NCBI GenBank assembly: GCA_950022295.1
Contig: OX465598.1
Coordinates: forward strand, 173,866,001 to 173,930,000
Length of the DNA: 64,000 nucleotides
Direction of reading: 5' to 3'
From: Bromus sterilis
Taxonomy: Eukaryota > Streptophyta > Magnoliopsida > Poales > Poaceae
The position numbers and the translations under genes were made by a program. Shown here piece after piece: positions 31,879-44,128 of this stretch (position 1 is its first letter; each line of letters opens with the position of its first letter). The notes beneath the pieces are model-generated. The model worked only from the letters and a program-made list of their open reading frames with translations. It was not told where the DNA came from and searched no databases.

Positions 31879-34800
31879 CTAGTCGTCGTCGAGTCTCCAC
31901 GTGAAACGTCGATCACCATACCTGTTGTCGATCAAGAACCCTGAAAAGAGTTTGTGGGTAGTATTATGAGTACAGAGGTACTCAGCATCCAACTGTAGTG
32001 GTCATCTGACCCAGCAAGGACTTCATCAGTCGTCATTCTAGGACAACTAGTAGTTTACGGTAAGGAAGGGGTAAGTGGTGAGGTTGCTGCCGCACTAGCA
32101 TTTATGAAGTGGCTAACGATCTAGAGAGTAAGATAAGAAGCCAAGCATTCGATGAGGAATCGCCTCCAACAAGTCTTGCTATCAACTACTATGCAAACAT
32201 AACACCTATCCTATCCTTGTCCTCCTCTTCGCATCCCGACGAAGAAGAACCAATCAAGGCACACACACACGTTGATCAAGTTGTTAAGATTATCTCAGTT
32301 GTTGTTGTCTATGAACAAGGAGTAGGTCTCAAGTCGTCCATAACCGTGGACACGGCTTCTCGAAAAGATTTAACCCTGCAGGGGTGTACGAACTGCCCAT
32401 TACAAGGCTCCGCACGCACGGCCATCTCTCTCAGTTGCTACCCATGATAGGCAACCATTTTATGATTTAGTCCCAAGAGATCCGGAACGACAGGTCCCTC
32501 TAACTAACAACGCACAAATCCGGGTGGCCCTCGGTGAGTCGACATCCAACTCAAAAGCCGGTCGCGTTCTCGAATCGGCCTCTACCGTATGGATGAGGTC
32601 GGATAGGTTGCCCAAACAGAGGTGGACAGCCCCCTAGCTCCCTGGGGTGGACCAACAAAGAAACCATGTCTCCGCTGGCCCAAGTTGTTTTAAATAATAT
32701 CAGCCAGGAGAGACCCAACAGACACACACATAATTTTCAAATGGTAAATCATCTTTGGCCACCACTAGAAATATTTGAAGCTAGGTAGGTAAGAAAAGGG
32801 GACCCCATAAAATCCCACACACGGTTAGGCACGCTCAGTCTTAAAACCAATACCCGGAACTCGGGTCCTAGGTGACTCGAATGGAAAAAAGCGTCGGGGC
32901 GGGATAGCCTAGACCTTCCATCCTTCGTCGAATATAGTCAACATTATAATAATCATCTCATCAACAACAATAGTAATCATGTGATATCCCAAACCAAGGA
33001 GTAACAGGGTAACATCGTAGCATCCTAAGCATGGATACTAAGCAGGGGCTGAGCAACGAGCAATAGTAACATAGCAGTACAAGGTTTGCTGGGAAGGGAC
33101 ATGGCTGTATCGGTTTGAAAGAGGCTCTAAACATGTGGTAGGATCAAACATCGAACCTAACCTAGACTAGCATGCAAACCGCTGGTTGAAATAGAATGGA
33201 TCATAAGTAATGTATAGTCCTTGCCTGTTGATAAGTCGGGTTCCGAAGGTGTAGTCGATCCCAAGCTCGCATCATCTCCGAGAGGTACCCGCGGAAGCAC
33301 ACAAGAAGTAAACACTGGAAAGCAATCAACGGTGCACCACTATTACTACGGAGCAATACAAGATCAATAAGACATCACACGACACGGCAATGCTATACGG
33401 ATCTATCGTCGAGAACGGTTACTAACAGTTTAACTGGGGTATCGGTCACACACGACGAATACCGCACGTTTACGGTGGTTCAAGTTGTTTAGCTACAGGT
33501 GACCAAGCAACGGTTATTAACATGGAAACTCAAGAAAGCATGGCATAGCACACAAACAGGTCAGGAGGTGAAGCACAAATTAAACTATCTATGCTAGTCA
33601 ATTTAAGTGAGGCACAATCCTAAACATGGCATAACACTAAGTGCCGCACGATGATTAAAACATTTGGTACTGTTCTGTCCTAAACCATATTTTAGGTTGG
33701 TTAACAACAGCAAAAAGTATCATAAACACAAAGAACACGAAAAACTAATCAAGTTACATATGAGGCACACTCCAAACGGAGTTACGGTTAAAAAGATATA
33801 AGCAAGACAAGCTATGCACACATGCTGTGTAAACAAGGGTAAATCTATATGAAAAAGTGCAGAAACATGACATAGCAATACATGGGATGAAATTAGACAT
33901 GATGCTTAACAATATGCAATTGGAATCACTCAAATCCGATAAACGGTCGCGACACACTCGTCGACCGAAGTTGCAACAAAATAACAGTTTCAGCAACAGC
34001 AGCACTATAACATCAGGATCACCACTTTGGAGCATGATTTAATACAGCTAAAGCACCCAAACATGGCAAGTTAAAGCATCGAATTGAAGTACACATGATT
34101 CTTAACACATAGGAGTAAGAATCAATGAAATAGGCCTCATGGATTTGTTACAATCATCATGCAAAGTTGCAACAAAATAATAACAGCAGCACATAACAGG
34201 AAAAAGTAGCAGCTTAACGGCCTGATGCCCACTTTAGCACACAATTACACAATCAAGATGAGCTCAAATGCAAATGCTCACAAATGATGAATTAAAGCAC
34301 ACACAATTCTGAGCAACTTTCGTTTTAGGGGCACGTTCATCGGAGCTACGGATCAACGGGAAAATACAGTACAAAACGGGATCAGTAGCAATATTTCCAG
34401 GACTTAGTGAAAAATCGCAGGGGCTAGGAAAAAAAATACCACCTCATGGGCTGCGGCCCAACAGGCCAGAGGAGGCGGGCTGGACTGCTGGCAGATCTGG
34501 GCTGGCGGTTCGGGACACTTAGGCCTGGATCTGGCAGGCTGGGCCCATCCGGCTGGGGCCTGGCGGTTGGGCTGGCCGGCCAGCCTCGTCCCGATCCCGA
34601 CGGCCGGCAGCGCAGCGGCTGGCAGCGCAACGCCGACGCGGAGGCAAGGCGGCGGGGCGCACGACGAGGGGAGGCCAGAGGAGCGCGACCATGCTTGGCT
34701 CCTGGCGGGGTCGTCCATGGGAGACCGCGGGGGCGAGCTCGGCCTTCGGGGCGCCATGCCCATGGAGTGAGGCGGCGGGGAGCACCTGCAGTAGAGAGGA

Positions 34801-35059
34801 GTTCGGGTGAGGGAGGAAGGAAGGAGAAGGAGAGGGAGAGGAGAGGGAGGAACTCGCCGGGGCGCGCGGCGGCTCGCCGGCCTGCTCGCCGGAGCGCGGG
34901 CGGCGCGGCCGTGGCGTGCTCCACGGTTGGGGCTGCGGTGGAGAGATGTGCGGAGAGAGAGAGGGGGCTAGGGGCGCATCTGGGCCGTTGGATCGGCCGA
35001 TCCGACGGTCCAGATCGCCTGGGAGGCAGAATTTCGGGATTTGGAAATCTGGGAGGCAA
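31879..35059 (-). CDS. Candidate spliced LTR micro-gene, D left LTR (exons 35059-34786, 33314-33225, 31940-31879)
   Basis: Sense is the minus strand. Exon 1 runs from ATG 35059 through the GC-rich zone and ends in phase 1 at CTGCAG|GTGCTC. Exon 2 follows TTTCCAG, has 29 whole codons rich in S, T and acidic residues (STTPSEPDLST) and ends in phase 1 at ACAG|GCAAGG, a GC donor. Exon 3 follows CTCTTTTCAG, continues in frame and ends RRFTWRLDDD before TAG 31881-31879. A canonical TATA box lies about 80 bases upstream of the ATG. The peptide resembles those of the A/B/C LTRs only in size, acidity and exon phases. Splicing is inferred. Confidence 0.42.
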
Positions 35060-35136
35060 AACTAGGCAAAGTGGAGGGGGGTGGCTGCAAAATTTTGGCT
35101 AGGGAAACCCTCAAAATGGGTGGGAGTGTGGTGGTC

Positions 35137-35144
35137 TTTATATA
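35137..35144 (-). promoter_or_regulatory. TATA box in the D left LTR
   Basis: Sense GGGGCTATATAAAGACC, about 466 bases from the LTR start: a textbook plant TATA box. It is conserved in the other LTR and lies upstream of the GC-rich zone. Confidence 0.7.
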
Positions 35145-35342
35145 GCCCCGGTGGCTGGCAGTTTGCAAAAAGATCCCCGGTTTTCGTCTCGCGCACGCGG
35201 TGCTCACGTTTCTGACCGCCGGGGGTCCGCAGTACCTCCGATTCGGGTAAAACTTTGAACTGCGCGATCAGTGCGTCGAGCCGGAGGCATTCACCTCGCG
35301 CTGGAACCGTTCCGAGAACACTTTCCGGCGCGCTATAAAAAT

Positions 35343-35368
35343 AACCCGTTTAATTATTAAACGGGGTT
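35343..35368. repeat. Hairpin-forming inverted repeat in the D LTR
   Basis: Arms AACCCGTTTAAT and ATTAAACGGGGTT (one extra G) flank a single T, between LTR start and TATA box. The second LTR has the same structure at 39970-39995 with a G to A change. Confidence 0.6.
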
Positions 35369-35610
35369 TTCGTTCCGTTGGTTGCGGCTAGTCTCGTGCG
35401 GTTTTCGCGACGGTGATCGGGTGAAACCCGGTGTCACAAAGGTCGAGTGTCATGGTGGCAAGGGTCGGTCTCCGTACGATACGAGATAAGAGAGGGAAAA
35501 ATAATCGTCGATCGATAAATCGGGGATGAAAACACCGCAAACAAATCAGGCAATCAAACAATTCACACCGAAAACAAAATTTTAATTTTTGCGAAAACTG
35601 GGCTGTTAGA

Positions 35611-36211
35611 ATACAACACCACCAACAAGGGATCTCGTCCCGAGATCCAGGACGATCCGGGGGAGAGGGGGGAGAGAAAAGAGAGGCGACGATCTTCAAC
35701 ACCACCAACAATGGACTTTGCTCCATGTCGACGTCGAACTTCGGTTGAGATAAATTTCCGCAGAGAGACGATATCGTCGGAATAACGAAAACGTCAGTGA
35801 CAAGAGGAAGAACGATCGCGAAAACCAGATCAAGGGATAGTGATTTTCGACGCAAGTCGTAAAAACACCGAGCAAAAGGATGGAGGGCAATGGACGACCA
35901 AGATGATATCCAAAATCGAAGAAAACTAAAGGTACTACAAGAATTCCCACCTGAGCTCAGAATCGAGACAATACGCTGCAAGCAGGGCATTGTAACGGTT
36001 CCGAAACTCCACACACTCGAGATCCTAAAGTTTGAAAGGGATAAGACGGGAATAAAAACACTTACGACATTTGTCCTGACCAGAGCAAGGGTAAGGAGTA
36101 AAAGATTCCTACTCTCCGATAACTAACTTAGTAACTACAAAATAGTTTTTGTCTAGACTCGACTTCGGCCCGAGAAGGGATCCTACGGTCGGTAAGGCTC
36201 TGATACCAAGT
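35611..36211 (-). other. Internal region of element D (601 bp), no recognisable coding capacity
   Basis: Minus sense, from 36211: primer site, shared motif GGCCGAAGTCGAGTCT (36170-36155), then about 500 bases in which I recognise no retroviral motif. Near the 3' LTR is the inverted repeat GATCTCG/CGAGATC (35631-35647), which in autonomous relatives encodes the SRDEI near the polyprotein end. Only that terminal scrap of pol appears to survive. A 208-codon minus frame crosses this region into the LTR but resembles nothing known to me. Confidence 0.8.
36197..36208 (-). other. Primer binding site, element D
   Basis: Sense TGGTATCAGAGC three bases from the LTR end, complementary to initiator tRNA-Met. 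Confidence 0.9.
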
Positions 36212-39200
36212 TGTAAGGCCCGATATGCGGTACTGTTCCAGATCTAGATGTTTCCATCCAGATCCGGGGACGAAGCACATATCGGTCCCACCGCGACATA
36301 TGACGAAGTCATATGCCCCGGATTTCCAACATGATATCACAACATTACAGATACAGGATACAACATCTCATACAATCGGCATACAACTGCCTTAAATACA
36401 ATACAACAGCGGAAGATACATGTCTGGGTACAGACTACAAGAAAATGCCTAGTGGCAAAGAGAAAAGCATCGATCCCATAACCACACGGGTCTAGGCCCT
36501 CCGCCGGGATCCGCCTAACTAGTCGTCGTCGAGTCTCCACGTGAAACGTCGATCACCATACCTGTTGTCGATCAAGAACCCTGAAAAGAGTTTGGGGGTA
36601 GTATCATGAGTACAGAGGTACTCAGCATCCAACTGTAGTGGTCATCTGACCCAGCAAGGACTTCATCACTCGTCATTCTAGGACAACTAGTAGTTTACGG
36701 TAAGGAAGGGGTAAGTGGTGACGTTGCTGCCGCACTAGCATTTATGAAGTGGCTAACGATCTAGAGAGTAAGATAAGAAGCCAAGCATTCGATGAGGAAT
36801 CGCCTCCAAAAAGTCTTGCTATCAACTACTACGCAAACATAACACCTATCCTATCCTTGTCCTCCTCTTCGCATCCCGACGAAGAAGAAGAAATCAAGGC
36901 ACACACACACGTTGATCAAGTTGTTAAGATTATCTCAGTTGTTGTTGTCTATGAACAAGGAGTAGGTCTCAAGTCATCCATAACCGTGGACACGGCTTCT
37001 CGATAAGATTTAACCCTGCAGGGGTGTACCAACTGCCCATTACAAGGCTCCTCACGCACGCCCATCTCTCTCAGTTGCTACCCATGATAGGCAATCATTT
37101 TGTGATTTAGTCCCAAGAGATCCGGAATGACAGGTCCCTCTAACTAACAACGCACAAATCCGGGTGGCCCCCGGTGAGTCGACATCCAACTCAAAAGCCG
37201 GCCGCGCTCTCGAATCGGCCTCTACCGTATGGATGAGGTCGGATAGGCTGCCCAAACAGATGTGGACAGCCCCCTAGCTCCCTGGGGTGGACCAACAAAG
37301 AAACCATGTCTCCGCTGGCCCAAGTTGTTTTAAATAATATCTGCCAGGAGCGACCCAACAGACACACACACGATTTTCAAATGGTAAATCATCTTGGGCC
37401 ACCACTAGAAATGTTTGAAGCTAGGTAGGTAAGAAAAGGGGACCCCATAAAATCCCACACGCGGTTAGGCACGCTCAGTCTTAAAACCAATACCCGGAAC
37501 TCGGGTCCTAGGTGACTCGAATGGAACAAAGCGTCGGGGCGGGATAGCCTAGACCTTCCATCCTTCGTCGAATATAGTCAACATTATAATAATCATCTCA
37601 TCAACAACAATAGTAATCATGTGATATCCCAAACCAAGGAGTAACAGGGTAACATCGTAGCATCCTAAGCATGCATACTAAGAAGGGGCTGAGCAACGAG
37701 CAATAGTAACATAGCAGTAGAAGGTTTGCTGGGAAGGGACATGGCTGTATCGGTTTGAAAGAGGATGTAAACATGTGGTAGGATCAAACATCGAACCTAT
37801 CCTAGACTAGCATGCAAACCGCTGGTTGAAATAGAATGGATCATAAGTAATGTATAGTCCTTGCCTGTTGAGAAGTCGGGTTCCGAAGGTGTAGTCGATC
37901 GCAAGCTCGCATCGTCTCCGAGAGGAACCCGCGGAAGCACACAAGAAGTAAACACTGGAAAGCAATCAACGGTGCACCACTATTACTACAGAGCAATACA
38001 AGAGCAAGAAGACATCACACGACACCGCAACGCGATACAGATCTATCGTCGAGAACGGTTACTAACAGTTTAAGTGGGGTATCGGTCACACACGACGAAT
38101 AACACACGTTTACGGTGGTTCAAGTTGTTTAGCTACAGGTGACCAAGCAACGGTTATTAACATCGAAACTCAAGCAAGCATGGCATAGCACATAAACAGG
38201 TCAAGAGGTGAAGCACAAAATAAACTATCTATGCTAGTCAATTTAAGTGAGGCACAATCCTAAATATGGCATAACACTAAGTGTCGCACGATGATTAAAA
38301 CATTTGGTACTGTTCTGTCCTAAACCATATTTTAGGTTGGTTAACAACAGAAAACAATAGCATAAACACAAAGAACACGAAAAACTAATCAAGTTATATA
38401 TAAGGCACACTCCAAACGGAGTTACGGTTAAAAAGATATAAGCAAGACAAGCTATGCACACATGCTGTATAAACATGGGTAAATCTATATGCAAAAGTGC
38501 AGCAACATGACATAGCAATACATGGGATCACCACTTGGAATCACTCAAATCCGATAAACGGTCGCGACACACTCGTCGACCGAAGTTGCAACAAAATAAC
38601 AGTTTCAGCAACAGCAGCACAATAACATTAGGATCACCACTTTGGAGCATGATTTAATACAGCTAAAGCACCCAAACATGGCAAGTTAAAGCATGGAATT
38701 GAATTACACATGATGCTTAACACATAGAAGAAAGAATCAATGCAATAGGCCTCATGGATTTGTTACAATCATCATGCAAAGTTGAAACAAAATAATAACA
38801 GCAGCACATAACAGGAAAACGTAGCAGTTTAACGGCCTGATGCCCAATTTAGCACACAATTACACAATCAAGATGAGCTCAAATGCAAATGCTCACAAAA
38901 GATGAATTAAAGTACACGCAATTCTGAGCAACTTTCGTTTTGGGGCACGTTCATCGGAGCTACGGATCAATGGGAAAATACAGTACAAAACGGGATCAGC
39001 AGCAATATTTCCAGGACTTAGTGAAAAATCGCAGGGGCTAGGAAAAAAAATACCACCTCATGGGCTGCGGCCCAACAGGCCAGAGGAGGCGGGCTGGACT
39101 GCTGGCAGGTCTGGGGTGGCGGTTCGGGCCACTTGGGACTGGATCTGGCCAGCTGGGCCCATCCGGCTGGGGCCTAGCGGTTGGGCTGGCCAGCCAGCCT

Positions 39201-40237
39201 CGTCCCGATCCCGACGGGCGGCAGCACAGCGGCTTCGGCCACCAGCGGCTGGCGGCGCAACGCCGGCGCGGAGGCAAGGCGGCGGGGCGCACGACGGGGG
39301 AGGCCAGAGGAGCGCGACCTTGCTCGGCTCCTGGCGGGGTCGTCCATGGGAGAGCGCGGGGGCGAGCTCGGCCTTCGGGGCGCCATGCCCATGGCGTGAG
39401 GCGGCGGGGAGCACCTGCAGTAGAGAGGAGTTGGGGTGAGGGAGGAAGGAAGGCGAAGGAGAGGGAGAGGAGAGGAAGGAACTCGCCGGGGCGCGCGGCG
39501 GCTCACCGGCCTGCTCGCCGGAGCGCGGGCGGCGCGGCCGTGGCGTGCTCCACGGTTGGGGCTGCGGTGGAGAGATGTGCGGAGAGAGAGGTGGCTAGGG
39601 GCGCATCTGGGCCGTTGGATCGGCCGATCCGACGGTCTAGATCGCCTGGGAGGCACAATTTCGGGATTTGGGGAGCTGGGAGGCAAAACTAGGCAAAGTG
39701 GAGGGGGGTGGCTGCAAAATTTTGGCTAGGGAAACCCTAAAAATGGGTGGGAGTGTGGTGGTCTTTATATAGCCCCGGTGGCTGGAAGTTTGCAAAAAGA
39801 TCCCCGGTTTTCATCTCGCGCGCGCGGCGCTCACGTTTCTGACCGCCGGGGGTCCGCAGTACCTCCGATTCGGGTAAAATTTCGAACTGCGCGATCAGTG
39901 CGTCGAGCCGGAGGCATTCAGCTCGCGCTGTAACCGTTCCGAGAACACTTTCCAGCGCGCTATAAAAATAACCCGTTTAATTATTAAACGAGGTTTTCGT
40001 TCTGTTGGTTGCGGCTGGTCTCGTGCGGTTTTCGCGACGGTGATCGGGTGAAACCCGGTGTCGCAAAGGTCGCGTGTCAGGGTGGCAAGGGTCGGTCTCC
40101 GTACGATACGAGATAAGAGAGGGAAAAATAATCGCCGATCGATAAATCGGGGATGCAAACACCGCAAACAAATCAGGCAATCAAACAATTCACACCGAAA
40201 ACAAAATTTTAATTTTTGTGAAAACTGGGCTGTTACA
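36212..40237 (-). repeat. 5' LTR of element D (right copy, 4026 bp)
   Basis: Near-identical to the left copy with scattered substitutions and small indels (for example an extra block in the GC-rich zone near 39230 and a shorter stretch near 38527). Micro-gene exon 2 is open here too, but a small indel in the GA-rich run near 39590 shifts the exon-1 frame. Confidence 0.92.
39764..39771 (-). promoter_or_regulatory. TATA box in the D right (5') LTR
   Basis: Same CTATATAAAG context as in the left LTR. In the 5' LTR this would drive the element's own transcript. Confidence 0.7.
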
Positions 40238-40242
40238 CTTTC
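40238..40242. repeat. Target-site duplication CTTTC, right copy (element D)
   Basis: Identical to 31567-31571. Confidence 0.93.
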
Positions 40243-41190
40243 TAATGCGATGTGTCTCGCTTCAAGCCGTGCACCACAGCATTGACTGCAACCTCGCCGT
40301 ACCTCTGCTTCCACCGGAGAGCTCATCGCCGTCCTTCTGGACCTCCCCGTGACCCCCTGCTACCTCCAATCGATGCGGGAGACCAAGAGGAACATGCCCG
40401 TGCCATCCAATCCCTCCCCCGTTCCCTAGAACGAAATCCCGACGAACTCCAGCGAGCAACAGTGCTGCCGCCGACGACCCCCGCCATTAGCCCTAACCCC
40501 CAACTTAATTAACCATTGGACCCACCCCCAGTGACCATGACATGTGGGCCCAGCCCCCTGGCTAATCCCTGGGTTAAGTTTAAAACAGTTTAAACAGTTT
40601 AATTAAACAACAGTCACTTACAGGTGGGACCCACTGGTCAGAGGACCCCTGACGCCAGCATGACCTCATGCTGACGCAGTAAATGGTTTTCTTTTTAAAA
40701 AGAAATCAGAGAAATTCCAAAAAATAGCTTAAACTTCAATAAATCATAGAAAATTCATATTAACTCCAAATTGGACAAATAATATATGAAAAACGATCAG
40801 CAGAAAATAGTTTAACCAAAAAACAGTCACTTACAGGTGGGACCCACTGGTCAGAGGCCCCCTGATGCCAGCATGATGTCATGCTTGCGCAATAATTGGT
40901 TTTCCAATTTAAAAGAAATTCAGAAAAATCCAGAAAATGAATTAAACTTTGGAAAATCATAACTAATTCATTTCAACTCCAAATTAAGCATATAATATGT
41001 CTAAAATTATCAGAAAAATGCAAGGATTGTGAATATGAGACTTGTTTCTATGTTTGACCATATTAAAATGGCTGAACAGTAGTAAACATGCATATGGAAT
41101 TATTTTGAATTCAAACTTGGAGTGACTTTGCAAATGACTTTGCAACACACTTCTTTTAAATGGTTTCATCCACACATCAGAGACTTTACC
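40243..41190 (+). mobile_element. 3' LTR of element E, second part
   Basis: Continues the E LTR after D. It runs into AT-rich sequence with the conserved block AATTCATATTAACTCC and ends at ...AGAGACTTTACC where copia F starts. Contains a 213-bp tandem duplication. The remaining E LTR is expected to the right of the window. Confidence 0.83.
40611..41035. repeat. Imperfect tandem duplication, period 213 bp, in the E LTR
   Basis: The unit beginning CAGTCACTTACAGGTGGGAC occurs at 40611 and again at 40824. Each is followed by a GCCAGCATGA...TCATGC segment, an AGAAATTC stretch and AACTCCAAATT. The second copy has diverged. Related LTRs here have one copy. Confidence 0.75.
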
Positions 41191-42455
41191 TGTAAGAGCA
41201 AGTTTTGCCCCCGAAATTTTGGACATTGTTGGACAAAGCAGAAGTGGAACTAATATTGTTTTCGAGTATAAACAGATACTTAGGTTCCGAAAGAATGGAG
41301 TTTGCAAGTAGAAGGTCGAAGGACAACTCACTGCAGCAGAGCTGCAGTCATCTACCGAAACATTTGAAGGAAGACAACCCCTAAAAATGTAGTCGAAGAA
41401 AAAGTCTCTCTCGAGTAAAAGCGCAACGAGGAGAAAGCTGAAGCTGGTCGAAGACTTAGTCTTTTTACTAGTTTCTCTTTATTTCCTTGAGTCGTAGGAA
41501 AAACCGTACTATCAAGAGGGGTTTGCTAGTTGAGATCTTAGTCGAAGTGAATTTTCTTTGCTCAACCAAGACCCACAAAAGCCTACCGAGAGAAATCTTA
41601 CTGAGTCGAGTGAATAGCTCGAAGGTAAAGTCATCGCACTTGTGCCTTCGAGAGAGAACTCGTTCGGTAAGTCAGCTTACTTGTTCCTCAAGTAAAGTTG
41701 CGCATTGATTGGAGTCCGACCGTTGTGGACACGCGTCAAGCGGTTGCATCGAGTCACTTCAGTCATTTTACCCATCGGGATCCCCAACTATAAATACCCC
41801 TCACCTAACCGCCATTTCGGGTTGGCTGCTCCACTGAAGATTCTAAGACAGAAGTCTGTGAGCATCCCAAGAGAGATTCATCGAGAGAAAACCAAAATCC
41901 CAAGTCTGAGCTGAGTTGAGCTATTCACTATGACTTAGGTTGAGATTAGCCGATCTTTTTATCTTGGAGAACTGCAAGTCTCCTAGACGGTTAGGCGTCG
42001 CCTGTCAAGCATTCGAAGAGAAATTGTCACTGTTGAAGGAAGTTTGTAAAGGTCTCGGAGATGTCCTGAATCATCTACCACGAGTGAAAACTGGACAAGC
42101 TCGAGGAGTTTGTTGCAGTGGAGAATAGGACGGAGAGAGTTTTGCTCCAGGTGTTCAATCACCAGTCCCTCCAACCAGACGTAGCACTTTGCAGTGTGTG
42201 AACTGGTTTACCAAACATCGTCATGTCAAGCTCGTTTTCCTTCATGCTTTTACATTAAGTATTTACTCGTTGCCTGTTTATCTTCGATGTTTTCCTTCGC
42301 TCCCAATCCTTTCGAGCCATGCATTACTTTCAGTACTGTATTTCCTTCGTCATGCCATTAGACCTTCGTCGTTTGCATGAATTTCTTCTAAGTTCCATAG
42401 AATTTTTAGAAGTGATCATTCACCCCCTCCCCCTCTGATCATTCTTGAGCTTTCA
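41191..42455 (+). repeat. 5' LTR of copia element F (1265 bp)
   Basis: Begins TGTAAGAGCAAG and ends GAGCTTTCA directly before the primer site; TG...CA termini. TATA box at 41789-41796. The 3' LTR is outside the window. The open frames inside are short and unconvincing. Confidence 0.88.
41789..41796 (+). promoter_or_regulatory. TATA box of copia F
   Basis: CCAACTATAAATACCCC, about 600 bases into the LTR, with a typical GC-flanked plant TATA context. Confidence 0.7.
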
Positions 42456-42456
42456 A

Positions 42457-42470
42457 TTGGTATCAGAGCT
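42457..42470 (+). other. Primer binding site, copia F
   Basis: TTGGTATCAGAGCT, one base after the LTR; complementary to initiator tRNA-Met. Confidence 0.9.
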
Positions 42471-42525
42471 AGGCACTCCCTACGCTCTGCGTATTGTGGT
42501 CTAACAACCTGGAGTGTTGTCAAGA

Positions 42526-43751
42526 ATGTCATTTGCAGCTGTTCGCTCGGGGGAACAAATCGCTATCTTCAATGGGAAGGACTATCCCTATTGGAAGGAC
42601 AAAATGAAGAGGAATATCATGGCTATCAACTCTGCCGCTTGGGAAGTGGTCAAAAATGGTGTAACTATCAAAGACACAAATGCCATCACTCCTGAAGAGG
42701 CAAAGAAGATAGAGCTAGATACTGAAGTCTGGGTCTTCATAACAAATCATCTGATTCCAGAGAAATACCATGAGGTCAAGAATATTCCTTCAGCCAAAGG
42801 TGTTTGGGATTATCTCGAGAAGATTGGTGAAGGTGTCTCTACTCAGAAAGATGCTCGTATTGACACCCTTCGAAGCAAGTTCTATCGTTTCAAGAGGCAC
42901 GAGGGCGAAAAAGTTAGCTCCATATACAGCAGACTCACTGAGCTGTCAAATGAACTGATTTCCCTCGGTGCCGAAGACATTACCAATCGGATTATTGTCA
43001 GAACTTTGCTCCGTTCCCTTGATGATTCTTTCGATCACATTGTGCTGATGATTAAGGAAAGGACTTATTTCAAGGATCTAGTTGCCGCTGATATTCTTGA
43101 GAGACTTAATACCTTCAAGATGGAAGAAGATGAAAAACGAGATATTAATGGGACACGAAGAAAATCTCATGCACTGAAGGCCAGAGCTTCACATCACTCC
43201 TCTCCCGAAGCTAGTTCTGAATTGGGTTGTGCCTCAGATGACCCCGAGAACATTGGAAAAGATCTGGCACTGATAATGAGAAGATTCAATCGCTTTCAGA
43301 GAAGGAACTCCTCTTCACCGAAGAAAAACTACTCTTCAAGACATTCAAGCAATTCATCACAGCACCGATCATCATCCAAAAACTCATCAGCGAAAGATAA
43401 CTGTTGCTACAAGTGCAAGAAGCCAGGTCACTTCATTGCTGATTGTCCTCTCTGGGAAATTGAACATAGATCAAAGCATTCTCACAGCAATTCTTCAAGC
43501 AAGTCTCACAGATCGAGCAAAAACTATGAGTCAAAGAGATATGATTCAAAGTCCAGAAAAGACACGAAAGACGGTTCTGATGATGACAAGAAGAAGAAGT
43601 ATCACAAGCATCGGGAGGGTTCTTCTCGAAATCACATTCCTCTCGAAGAAAGAATTCCCATCGTGCCAAAGCCTATCTGGGTAAAGAGATGAACTCTGAA
43701 AATGAAGCATCCGGTTCCGAAGCTGAATCAAACCCAAGATCTGGTTCTGGT
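42526..43751 (+). pseudogene. Copia F gag, N-terminal part (interrupted by Element 3)
   Basis: ATG 42526 opens a frame to TGA 43690-43692. An N-terminal DUF4219/UBN2-like segment (FNGKDYPYWKDKMKR, VWDYLEKIGEG, LRSKFYRFKRHEGE) is followed by a serine/basic-rich stretch, a CCHC zinc knuckle CYKCKKPGHFIADC at about 43405-43446, and a lysine/histidine-rich tail. Downstream the reading continues in the -1 frame (NSENEASGSEAES...) up to 43751 and resumes after Element 3 at 60614. One base has therefore probably been lost near 43685. Gag packages the element RNA. The start is chosen as the first ATG after the primer site; the GTG at 42514 is not needed. Confidence 0.85.
43747..43751. repeat. Target-site duplication CTGGT, left copy (Element 3)
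   Basis: The right counterpart at 60609-60613 reads TTGGT (one mismatch). Removing Element 3 rejoins copia coding sequence as TCTGGTTCTGGT|TGTGAATC. Confidence 0.85.
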
Positions 43752-44122
43752 TGTCACAACCCGAAGTTAGGTAAGTGCTAGGGTTTTATTGTGCCTTTGC
43801 ATCATGCCAAAATTTCAAAAGAAAATTCAAAAATGGGGAAAAGAAAAGCCCTGAGAAATTAAATCAAGTGGCCAGATAAAAATATTTTTCCAAAAATCAT
43901 TTGAGTATTTGGAAAATTCCTATAAATGATGCTGATCATTTGAAAAATGGTTTGGGAGCAAACCCATGCTCATAGATTTTTCAAAAATTCAAACAGAGGC
44001 TTGGAAATTAAATTTAAATGCTATTTGAATTGGATTCAAATAATTTGAATTCCAAAAATCTTCAAATCTTGGGAGTGGCTAGTACTATGTCACATATGTC
44101 CAAGATAAATATTTGAGGATTT

Positions 44123-44128
44123 TATAAA
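44123..44128 (+). promoter_or_regulatory. TATA-like box in the Element 3 5' LTR
   Basis: GATTTTATAAAATGCC about 370 bases into the LTR, just before the GC-rich zone; same place as in the E LTR and the Element 3 3' LTR (57061-57066). Confidence 0.35.

Larger units (their letters stand above)
31572..35610 (-). repeat. 3' LTR of element D (left copy)
   Basis: Begins at + coordinate 31572 TGTAAGGCCCGATATGCGG and ends CTGGGCTGTTAGA. The other copy ends TGTTACA, so the terminal dinucleotide is mutated here. GC-rich zone 34440-35060. Contains the TATA box, a hairpin at 35343-35368 and the micro-gene. Confidence 0.92.
31572..40237 (-). mobile_element. Element D: non-autonomous LTR retrotransposon with 4.03 kb LTRs and a 0.6 kb internal region
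   Basis: Two near-identical LTRs (4039 and 4026 bp) in minus orientation flank 601 bases. A tRNA-iMet primer site and a perfect 5-bp target-site duplication are present. No gag, protease, RT or integrase motif can be found. It must have been mobilised by proteins of another element. It retains the PBS-proximal motif and the inverted repeat near the 3' LTR that gypsy elements in this window have, so a chromovirus partner is likely (inference). Confidence 0.92.

Noticed and set aside
34404..35102. Long open frames on both strands in GC-rich zones (also 780-1440, 4040-4910, 13330-13690, 44140-44960, 50820-51640, 57080-57890), possibly host genes
   Set aside because: They recur at the same position in every LTR, are low-complexity (Pro/Arg/Ser-rich) in all frames and match no domain. 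I treat only the phase-consistent sense frame as candidate exon 1.
35388..36014. 208-codon minus-strand frame across the D interior, as a D-specific gene
   Set aside because: No recognisable motif, it runs into the LTR, and it contains the pol-tail scrap SRDEI in passing. Not supported as a gene.
40611..41035. CRISPR-like or satellite array
   Set aside because: Only two diverged 213-bp copies inside an LTR; no short regularly spaced repeats anywhere in the window.
42457..42470. tRNA genes suggested by TGGTATCAGAGC strings
   Set aside because: These are primer binding sites next to LTR ends; no cloverleaf surrounds them.
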